A stretch of 64,000 nucleotides of DNA, taken from NCBI RefSeq assembly GCF_902703175.1, contig NZ_CACRYJ010000016.1:1-64000 (forward strand), written 5' to 3'. Source of the DNA: Occultella aeris (GTDB taxonomy: Bacteria > Actinomycetota > Actinomycetes > Actinomycetales > Beutenbergiaceae). Both the position numbers and the translations under genes were made by a program. Each line of letters starts with the position of its first letter. Within the stretch, counting starts at the first letter, position 1. Positions 34,829 to 44,300 of the stretch are shown here, piece by piece. The notes below the pieces were generated by a model. It saw only the letters and a list, made by a program, of their open reading frames with translations. It searched no databases and was not told the DNA's origin.

Positions 34829-37248
34829 TGGGTCACCTCCGCGGTTGGGTCGGCCTGTTCGATGACGACGGCGCAGCCCAGTGCGCGGTCGGGTCCGGTC
34901 TCGCGTTCGGTTCCGACGAGCCGCAGGCGTAGCGCCGCGGCGACGTCAGCGCTCGAGCGTGCGAGTCGGAGCTCTACGTCGCCCGGTTCGACGATCCGTC
35001 GTCCGGCCAGCCCGGTGAACGAGGTGAGGTCCGCCGGCACGGTGAAGCGCACCCGGGCCGCGGCGCCCGCCTCGAGCGGCACCCGGGCGAAGCCGATCAG
35101 TCGCTGCACCGGGCGGGTCACCTGGGCGACCGGGTCGTGCAGGTAGAGCTGGACGACCTCGGTACCGGCGCGCTCCCCGGTGTTGCGGACGGTCACCTCG
35201 ACGATCGCGTGGCCGGTCACGTCCCACTCGGGGACGCCGTCACCATCCGCCGCGTTCACGACGGTCGCGGACTCCCAGGCGAACGAGGTGTAGGTGAGGC
35301 CGTGACCGAAGCCGAACAACGCCGTCGGGTCCAGGTTCGAGACGCCGGAGCGGGCGCCGAGCGGCGCCGTCAGGTAGGTGCCCGGACCGCCCGTGGGGCG
35401 GCGTGGCACGCTCACCGGCAGCCGCCCGGACGGAGCGACCGTCCCGGTGAGCACCTCCGCGATCGCCTGCCCGCCGAGCTGGCCCGGAAAGAACGTCTGC
35501 ACGACGGCGCCTGCGCGGTCGGCGTAAGCGCCGAGCGCGTACGGGCGCCCGGCCAGCAGCACCAGGACCACCGGGGTCCCGGTCGCGAGCACGGCCTCGA
35601 TGAGATCGGCCTGGATGCCGGGCAGGTGCAGGTCCTCGGCGTCGCAGCCCTCGCCCGAGGTGCCGCGCCCGAACAGCCCGGCCCGGTCGCCGACCGCCAC
35701 GACGACGACGTCCGCCGCCGCTGCGACCCGGACGGCCTCCTCGAGACCCTCGGGCTCGATGTCGGTGACGTCGCACCCGCGGGCATGGCTGACGTCCAGC
35801 CCGGAGCCGGCCAGCGCGGCCCGTAGGGTCGGGATGTCCAGGCCGATCGGGTGCTCGGGATGCTGGACGCCCACGTGCGCCGGGAAGGAGTAGCAGCCGA
35901 GCATCGCCATCTCCTCGTCCGCGAGCGGGCCGACGACGGCGACCCTCGCCCCGGGCGCGAGCGGCAGGGTCCCAGCGGGGTTGCTGAGCAGAACGACCGC
36001 CTCGCGGGCCAGGCGTAGCGCGACGTCGCGCGAGTCCGCCGTGTCGAGGATGCCGTCGTCGAGCTCGCCGCCGCCCGACCCGGCGGGTTCGGGAGCGTAA
36101 TCGGGGTCGAGCAGGCCGAGGTCGATCTTCTGGCGCAGCACTCGGTGCAGGGCCCGGTCCACGAGCGCGACGTCCACTCGGCCGGCCCGGAGTGCCTCGA
36201 GCAGCGGCGCTCCGAACGCGTCCACGCTCGGCAGTTCGGTGTCCACCCCGGCGTGCAGCGCCAGGCCGGCCGCCTCGCCCGGCCCGGCCGCCACCCGGTG
36301 CAGCCGCTCCAGGAACCTGACCCCGAAGTAGTCCGCGACCACGGTGCCCTCGAAGCCCCACTCCTGCCGCAACAGACCCGTGAGCAGACGCTCGTCGGCG
36401 GCAGAGGGGACACCGTCGATCTCGGTGTAGGAGTGCATCACCGACCTGGCCCCGCCCTCGCGCAGCGCCGCCTCGAACGGGGGCAGGATCACGTCGGCGA
36501 ACTCGCGTGGGCCGACCGAGACCGGGGCGAGGTTGCGGCCGGCGCGGGACGCGGAGTAGCCGGCGAAGTGCTTGAGGGTGGCCACGATCCCGGTGGACTC
36601 CAGTCCGCGCACGTACGCGGCGCCGATCTCGGCGACCAGTTGCGGGTCCTCGGAGATCGTCTCCTCGGTGCGGCCCCAGCGGTAGTCGCGGGTCACGTCG
36701 AGGACCGGGGCCAGGCCCTGGTGCACGCCGACGGCACGCATCGACTCCCCGATCAGCGTCGCCATCTCGGCGACCAGGTCCGGGTCGAACGTCGCGCCCC
36801 AGGACAGCGGGACCGGGTACGCGGTGGCCTGCCAGGCTGCGAAGCCGGCGAGGCACTCCTCGTGCACCTGGGCTGGGATGCCGAACCGGTTCGCGGCCAT
36901 GATCTCCCGCTGGGAACTGGCCAAGGACCGGGCTCCGGCCGCAGGCGCCACGGGTGCGGTCCCGAACGGGCGGGTCAGTTGCCCGAGACCGCCGTCGATC
37001 ACGTCCGCCCAGGCGTGGTCGGTGCCGGTCATGTCCGCCTGGTGCGGGGCCACGCCGCCCCCGGAGGCGTCCGCGCCGACCCACAGGCCGACGAGTTGGC
37101 CGATCTTCTCCTCGAGCGTCATCTCGGCGATGAGGGCGTCGGCCCGTTCTGCGCTCGTGAGCAGGAGGTCGTTCCAGGGGGGTGTCGACTCGGCGGTGCC
37201 AGGCGACAGGTTCGACACAGCCGCACCCCTCGTGATCTCTGTGGTCAT
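34825..37248 (-). CDS. Glycoside hydrolase family 3 beta-xylosidase/beta-glucosidase
   Basis: This 807-aa enzyme has the GH3 N-terminal barrel (about 20-370), the alpha/beta sandwich (about 400-620) and a C-terminal fibronectin-III-like domain (about 690-790). The nucleophile Asp is in VVADYFGVRF, with the KHFAGYS and HEECLAGF motifs of the barrel. HEECLAGF-type sequence is common in xylosidase-like GH3 enzymes; exact specificity is open. No signal peptide, so it acts on imported sugars. ATG 37248 is chosen for the GGAGG upstream, removing an open-frame extension to 37317. It is the first gene of the operon and divergent from lacI-type regulator. Confidence 0.9.
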   Translation of the reverse strand: MTTEITRGAAVSNLSPGTAESTPPWNDLLLTSAERADALIAEMTLEEKIGQLVGLWVGADASGGGVAPHQADMTGTDHAWADVIDGGLGQLTRPFGTAPVAPAAGARSLASSQREIMAANRFGIPAQVHEECLAGFAAWQATAYPVPLSWGATFDPDLVAEMATLIGESMRAVGVHQGLAPVLDVTRDYRWGRTEETISEDPQLVAEIGAAYVRGLESTGIVATLKHFAGYSASRAGRNLAPVSVGPREFADVILPPFEAALREGGARSVMHSYTEIDGVPSAADERLLTGLLRQEWGFEGTVVADYFGVRFLERLHRVAAGPGEAAGLALHAGVDTELPSVDAFGAPLLEALRAGRVDVALVDRALHRVLRQKIDLGLLDPDYAPEPAGSGGGELDDGILDTADSRDVALRLAREAVVLLSNPAGTLPLAPGARVAVVGPLADEEMAMLGCYSFPAHVGVQHPEHPIGLDIPTLRAALAGSGLDVSHARGCDVTDIEPEGLEEAVRVAAAADVVVVAVGDRAGLFGRGTSGEGCDAEDLHLPGIQADLIEAVLATGTPVVLVLLAGRPYALGAYADRAGAVVQTFFPGQLGGQAIAEVLTGTVAPSGRLPVSVPRRPTGGPGTYLTAPLGARSGVSNLDPTALFGFGHGLTYTSFAWESATVVNAADGDGVPEWDVTGHAIVEVTVRNTGERAGTEVVQLYLHDPVAQVTRPVQRLIGFARVPLEAGAAARVRFTVPADLTSFTGLAGRRIVEPGDVELRLARSSADVAAALRLRLVGTERETGPDRALGCAVVIEQADPTAEVTQ

Positions 37249-37297
37249 CGAGACCTTCCTCCACCGCACTGTGGGTCTCGGCAGCGATGCCTCGACA

Positions 37298-37308
37298 CGA
37301 AACTTTCG
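37298..37308. promoter_or_regulatory. LacI-type operator upstream of the GH3 operon
   Basis: CGAAACTTTCG is a perfect 11-bp palindrome (CGAAA-C-TTTCG) 50 bp before the GH3 start. It equals the CGAA-N-TTCG operator I recall for BxlR/XlnR-type xylo-oligosaccharide repressors of Streptomyces. Confidence 0.65.
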
Positions 37309-37417
37309 GAATTGCACCGATACTTTGTGGTGGTGACTTTAGGTCGATGATGTGAGCGATGTCAACGGACGGTAGGTCACGGAACGGAAACAGGGCCTGC
37401 CTGGCCGGGTCAGGTGG

Positions 37418-37439
37418 TACCGTCGCAGCGAAAGTTGCG
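37418..37439 (+). promoter_or_regulatory. LacI-family gene promoter -10 and operator
   Basis: TACCGT (37418-37423) resembles a -10 box and is followed by CGAAAGTTGCG (37429-37439), which differs at one arm base from the perfect operator at 37298. The site would cover the transcript start, allowing autorepression. Confidence 0.5.
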
Positions 37440-37458
37440 GGTAGGAGTGAGGTCAGCC

Positions 37459-38508
37459 ATGGCGCAGTCGTCGGGTCCTGAGACGGGTCCTGAGCCGAGT
37501 GCGCCGCGCGGCAAGGCGACGATCGCGTCGATCGCAGCCGAGGCGGGGGTGTCGGTGCCGACCGTCTCGAAGGTGCTCAACGGGAGGCCGGACGTCTCCC
37601 AGAAGACACGCGAGCGGGTGGAGGAGGTCCTCGCCCGGAACAGCTACCGGCGTCGGCGTTCGAACGGCTCGGCCGGTCCCGCACTCATCGATCTGGTGTT
37701 CCACCAGCTGGGTTCTCCCTGGGCGATCGAGATCATCCGCGGGGTCGAGGCGGTCGCCGCGACCGAGCATGTCGGTGTGGTGCTCTCCGAGCTCGGTGGC
37801 AAACACCGCCCGCCGCAGGACCTCCTCGACGCTGTCCTGGCGCGGCGCCCGCTGGGGGTCGTGCTGGTCCTGTCCGGGCTCGACCGGGAACAGCGCCACC
37901 AGCTCGAGAGCCGTTCGATCCCGTTCCTGGTCGTGGACACCGACGGCGAGCCGCCGGCCGGGGTCCCCACGGTGGGCTCGAACAACTGGAGCGGCGGCCT
38001 CAGTGCGACCCGGCATCTGCTCGAGCTCGGCCACCGCCGGGTCGCGGTGATCAGCGGGCCGGCGGACGTGCTCTGCAGCCGGGCCCGGGTGGACGGCTAC
38101 CGCACGGCGCATGACGAGGTCGGTATCGCGCTCGACCCGACGCTGACCCGGTACGGCGACTTCAGCGTCGACGGCGGGTACCGGTACGGGATGGAGCTGC
38201 TGAGCCTGCCGGACCGCCCGACGGCGATCTTCGCGGGCTCCGACATGCAGGCCCTCGGGGTGCTGCGAGCGGCTGACGAGCTCGGCCTGCGGGTGCCCGA
38301 GGACGTGTCGGTGGTGGGTTATGACAACCTGCCGCTGGCCGAATGGGTTGTGCCCCAGCTGACCACCGTGAATCAGCCGCTCTACGACATGGGCGCGACC
38401 GCCACCAGGATGCTGCTCGGCATCGCCAGGGGTGAGGCGCCGACCAACCGGCGCCTCGACCTCGCCGCCGAACTGGTGGTGCGCCGCTCCACGGCCCCGC
38501 TCCTCTGA
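37459..38508 (+). CDS. LacI family transcriptional repressor
   Basis: This 349-aa protein has the LacI helix-turn-helix and hinge (KATIASIAAEAGVSVPTVSKVLNGRPDVSQKTRERVEEVL, about 17-55) and a periplasmic-binding-protein-like effector domain with LVVDTDG, GHRRVAVISGP and the C-terminal VVGYDNLPLAEWVVPQLTTV typical of the family. An 18-residue Ser/Pro-rich tail precedes the DNA-binding domain. ATG 37459 is used. It is divergent from the GH3-transporter operon and flanked by two CGAAA-N-TTTCG-type sites, so it most likely represses that operon in the absence of an oligosaccharide. Confidence 0.92.
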   Translation: MAQSSGPETGPEPSAPRGKATIASIAAEAGVSVPTVSKVLNGRPDVSQKTRERVEEVLARNSYRRRRSNGSAGPALIDLVFHQLGSPWAIEIIRGVEAVAATEHVGVVLSELGGKHRPPQDLLDAVLARRPLGVVLVLSGLDREQRHQLESRSIPFLVVDTDGEPPAGVPTVGSNNWSGGLSATRHLLELGHRRVAVISGPADVLCSRARVDGYRTAHDEVGIALDPTLTRYGDFSVDGGYRYGMELLSLPDRPTAIFAGSDMQALGVLRAADELGLRVPEDVSVVGYDNLPLAEWVVPQLTTVNQPLYDMGATATRMLLGIARGEAPTNRRLDLAAELVVRRSTAPLL

Positions 38509-38553
38509 CTCTCGCGCCGAGCCGCGCTGCCACCACTCAGCGGCTGCGGCACA

Positions 38554-40035
<1,482 letters not shown>

Positions 40036-40107
40036 TCCGCGGCCGTCCGCGAGCGCTCGTGCGGGGTGCGGGTGCGGACCCGCGTCAAATTCCCTTGCCG
40101 GGCTGCC

Positions 40108-40113
40108 TACCGT
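40108..40113 (+). promoter_or_regulatory. -10 box of rsgA (leaderless)
   Basis: TACCGT ends 7 nt before the GTG at 40121, with no Shine-Dalgarno between them. The -35 is weak. Confidence 0.4.
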
Positions 40114-40120
40114 CGGTGGT

Positions 40121-41146
40121 GTGGACGAAGGTGGCACAGGCACTGACGAGGGGCGGATCTCCCGGGTGGACCGGGGTTCGGTCTGCGTCCTGCTGCCCGC
40201 GGCAGGTCCGCGCGAGGAACCGGCGGAGCTGACCATCGCCACCGGCCGGGACGGCACGCTGCCGGCCGTGGTCGGCGACCCGCTGCACCCCGCAGTCGGG
40301 GACCGGGTGGTGTTCGACGGCGCCCGGACGCTGGTCGCGCCGCGCACGAGTGAGCTCGCCCGGGACGGGTCGGACCGCACGTCCGTGGAGCAGGTGATCG
40401 CCGCGAACGTCGATGTGGTCGTCATCGTCGAGCATCTCGAGCCGGCACCGTCGCTGGGACGCCTGGAACGGATGCTCACGATCGCGTGGCGCTCCGGCGC
40501 CATCCCATTGGTGGTCCTGACCAAGGCGGACCTGGTATCCGACGCTGCGCACTGGGTCACCGAGGCCGGCGCCGTCGCTCCGGGCGTCGGCGTGGTCGCC
40601 ATCAGCGCGAGCACCGGTGCCGGGCTCGACGACCTCGAGGTGCACCTGGGCGAGGCGCAGACCCTGGTGCTGATCGGTCCCTCCGGTGCCGGCAAGTCGA
40701 CGCTGGTCAACGCGCTCGCGGGTGCGGACGTCATGGTCACCGGTGTGGTCCGCGGCGACGGCCGCGGGATGCACACGACCACCCACCGTCAGCTGGTGCC
40801 GCTGCCCGGCGGCCGCCTCCTGATCGACACCCCGGGGTTGCGGTCGGTGGGCATCGTGGCCACCGAGGAGGCCGTCGCCGCCACCTTCGAGGACATCGCC
40901 GCCCTCGTCGAACTGTGCCGGTTCAACGACTGCGCGCACGAGCGGGAGCCGGGCTGCGCCGTCGTCGCGGCACTCGATGCCGGGGAGCTCAGCGAGCGAC
41001 GCTTCGAGTCCTGGCGCAAGCTCCAGCGCGAGGCGCGCCGTCAGGCCGCCCGCGCGGACCACCGGATCGCCGCCGAGCAACGGCGCCAGGTCCGCTCCCG
41101 TGGTCGCGACGCCAGGGAGGCGTCTCGGATCAAGTCCCGGCGCTGA
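40121..41146 (+). CDS. rsgA: Ribosome small subunit-dependent GTPase A
   Basis: This 341-aa circularly permuted GTPase helps the late maturation of the 30S subunit. The G motifs occur in permuted order: VVLTKADL (G4), ISASTGAGLDDL (G5), GPSGAGKSTLVNAL (G1) and DTPGLRSVG (G3). The C-terminal zinc site is LCRFNDCAHEREPGC. The N-terminal OB-fold has RVDRGSVCVLL and GDRVVFDG. Actinobacterial members are usually of this length. Confidence 0.93.
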   Translation: MDEGGTGTDEGRISRVDRGSVCVLLPAAGPREEPAELTIATGRDGTLPAVVGDPLHPAVGDRVVFDGARTLVAPRTSELARDGSDRTSVEQVIAANVDVVVIVEHLEPAPSLGRLERMLTIAWRSGAIPLVVLTKADLVSDAAHWVTEAGAVAPGVGVVAISASTGAGLDDLEVHLGEAQTLVLIGPSGAGKSTLVNALAGADVMVTGVVRGDGRGMHTTTHRQLVPLPGGRLLIDTPGLRSVGIVATEEAVAATFEDIAALVELCRFNDCAHEREPGCAVVAALDAGELSERRFESWRKLQREARRQAARADHRIAAEQRRQVRSRGRDAREASRIKSRR

Positions 41147-41231
41147 CCGGAGCCGGGGGACGCCGTCCGGCACGGACGCGGATGAACCGCGACCATCGAA
41201 CACCACGAGTCCGTTGAACGTTCCATGACCC

Positions 41232-41250
41232 GGCGGTGAACTCACCCGCC
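41232..41250. promoter_or_regulatory. Palindromic element upstream of the nuclease/nucleotidase gene
   Basis: GGCGGTGA-AC-TCACCCGCC is an inverted repeat with one extra base in one arm, 90 bp before the start codon. It contains GGTGAAC, the complement of the GTTCACC core of actinobacterial PhoP boxes, which would make sense for a phosphate-scavenging enzyme. The match to a full PHO box is incomplete. Confidence 0.3.
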
Positions 41251-41339
41251 GAGGGAGCTGAATCCCTTCCTAGTGTCACCTGGGGGCGCTACCGTGCCGG
41301 GTACCCCTGTTATCTGGATCACACAAAGGATGCCCCCAC

Positions 41340-44300
41340 ATGTCACCATCCTCCAGGGGCGGACGCAGGCATGCGTTCCGCCCGATAGCAACGATCACGA
41401 CACTCGCGCTCGCGAGTCTCGGCGCCGCGGTCCCCGCGTTCGCCGCACCACAGGACGACCCCAGCAGCGCCTCGGCCGGACTCTCCTCGGGGGATGAGAG
41501 TGCCGCGAGCTTCGTGCAGACCGATGGGTCGATCTTCATCAGCGAGATCCACTATGACAACGCGGGCACCGACGCCCGCGAGTTCATCGAGATCCAGGCG
41601 CCGGCCGGCACCAGCCTGAACCGCTGGACGGTGGTGCTCTACGGCGCCGACGGCGTCGCCTACAACACCTCGAACGTCCGCGGCTCGGCGAGCAACGGCA
41701 CGGTGGTCGTCAACTACGGCTCCGAGTCCATCGTCAACGGCACGGGTGGCTTCGCCCTGGTGAACCCCGACGGCGGCGTCGTCGAGTTCGGTTCCTACGG
41801 CGGATCCATCACCGCGGCCGACGGCCCGGCGGCCGGTCTGGCCAGCACCGACCTGGGCGTGCAGCAGGCCGAGACCGAGCGTGGCCTGACGCTACAGCGG
41901 ATCGGCACCACGTGGACCGGCCCGGTCGCGATCACGCAGGGCGCGCTGAACCCGGAGCCGGAGCCCGAGGTCGAAGCGTTCATCAGCGAGATCCACTACG
42001 ACAACGCCGGTGCCGACACCGGCGAGGCCATCGAGGTCCAGGCGACTGTCGGGGCGGACCTGACCGGCTGGACCCTGGTCCTGTACAACGGCAACGGCGG
42101 CAACAGCTACGACACCGACCCGGTCGGCGGCGTGGTGCCGGACGCGGGCGTCCTGGTCGTGAACTACCCGACCGACGGCGTCCAGAACGGCTCGCCCGAC
42201 GGCGTCGCGCTCGTGGACGCGGACGGCAACCTCGTCGAGTTCCTCACCTACGAGGGCACGTTCACCGCGAACAACGGACCGGCGGCCGGGGTGGCCGGCA
42301 CCGACATCGGTGTCAGCGAGGCCAGTTCCACTCCGATCGGTCAGTCCCTGCAACTCATCGACGGTGTCTGGACCGGCCCGGCGACGAGCTCGTTCGGGGC
42401 CATCAACACCGCCGACGATCCGGGCGAGCCGGGTGAGCCCGGCGAGGACACCCACACGATCGCGCAGATCCAGGGCACCGGCGATGCCTCCCCGGTGGTC
42501 GGTCAGACCGTGACCACCACCGGCGTGGTCACTGCCGCGTACCCGACCGGTGGCTTCAACGGCTACTACCTCCAGACCGCGGGCAGCGGTGGGGACGTGG
42601 ATCCGAGTACTCGGACCGCCTCCGACGCCGTGTTCGTGTTCTCGGCGGCCACCGTGGCCAACGTGCAGATCGGTGACCATGTCCAGGTGACCGGGACGGT
42701 CGTCGAGTTCAACGGCCTCACCGAGATCACCGTCGCAGCCGGCGGAGCCGTGGTACTGGACACCCCGGCCGAGGCGGTCAAGCCGATCGAGGCATTCGCC
42801 CTGCCCGGCACCGACGTCGAGCGCGAGGTCTTCGAGGGCATGCTCGTCGCCCCGGTGGCCGACTACGTCGTCTCCGACACCTACGCCCTCGGCGGCTTCG
42901 GCACGACCCGCTTCGGGTCCATCGGGCTCGGCCTCGGCGGACCGCTCGTGCAGGAGACCGACGTCGCACTGCCCGGCACACCCGAGTTCGACGCCGTTGC
43001 GGCCGACAACGCCGCCCGCGCGATCACGCTCGACGACGGCCAGTCCAACCGCACGGACCCCAGCGCTGAGGTTCCCTACCTGACCGGCGCGCCGGACACG
43101 CGCACCGGCGTCGGGCTCACGTTCGTCAGCCCGGTCATCGTGGACTTCCGGTTCCAGTGGAACTTCCAGCCGACGAGTCCCGTCGACGGCAACGCCGACG
43201 ACGTGGTGCTGTTCAACACGGGCAACACCCAGGCGGCCAACGCCACCCCGCAGGATGTGGGCGGCGACCTCACCATCGCCACCTTCAACGTGCTGAACTA
43301 CTTCACCACCCTCGGCGCGGACCTGCCCGGATGCGTGCCCTTCACCGACCGGGACGGCAACCCGATCACGGTCAACACCGGCTGTGACGCCCGGGGCGCC
43401 TGGGACGAGGCCAACCTCCAGCGCCAGCAGGACAAGATCGTCGCGGCGATCAACGGACTCGGTGCGGACGTGGTCTCCCTCGAGGAGATCGAGAACTCGG
43501 CGCAGTTCGGGCAGGACCGGGACGCCGCGCTCGCGACCCTAGTCGACGCCCTGAACGCCGACGCCGGTGCCGGCACCTGGGCGTTCGCGCCCTCGCCGGC
43601 GGTGCTTCCGGATCTCGCCGATCAGGACGTCATCCGGAACGCGTTCATCTACAAGCCGGCCAGCGTCGAGCTCGCCGGTGAGTCGGTCGTGCTGGTCGGC
43701 TCGGCGGCGTTCGACAACGCTCGTGAGCCGCTCGCCCAGGCGTTCACCGCCGTCGGCACCGACTATACGTTCCTGGCCGTGACGAACCACTTCAAGTCCA
43801 AGGGAGGCGACTGCGGCGACCTGCCGGAGGGCTGCTTCGACGCGGACCGGGTGGCTCAGGCGCAGGCGCTGACGGTGTTCGCGCAGGAGGTGGCCGACGC
43901 CGCCGAGGTGGAGGACATCTTCCTGCTCGGTGACTTCAACTCCTACGGCGCGGAGAACCCGGTCGTCGCACTGGAGGACGCCGGCTACACGAATCTGAAC
44001 ACCGAGGAGACCACCTACGTCTTCGACGGCAAGGTCGGTTCGCTCGACCACGTGTTCGGAAACGCGTCAGCACTGGAGCAGGTCACCGGCGTGGACGTGT
44101 GGAGCATCAACTCGGTCGAGTCGGTGCTCGCGGAGTACTCGCGCTACAACTACTTCGCCAGCGAGCACTTCGAGGCCGGGACGCAGTTCCGGGCCTCGGA
44201 CCACGACCCGATCATCGTCGGGATCGACGTGCCGGAGACGGTGACGCCCACGGTCGACATCAACCTCCTCTCGATCAACGACTTCCACGGCCGGATCGAG

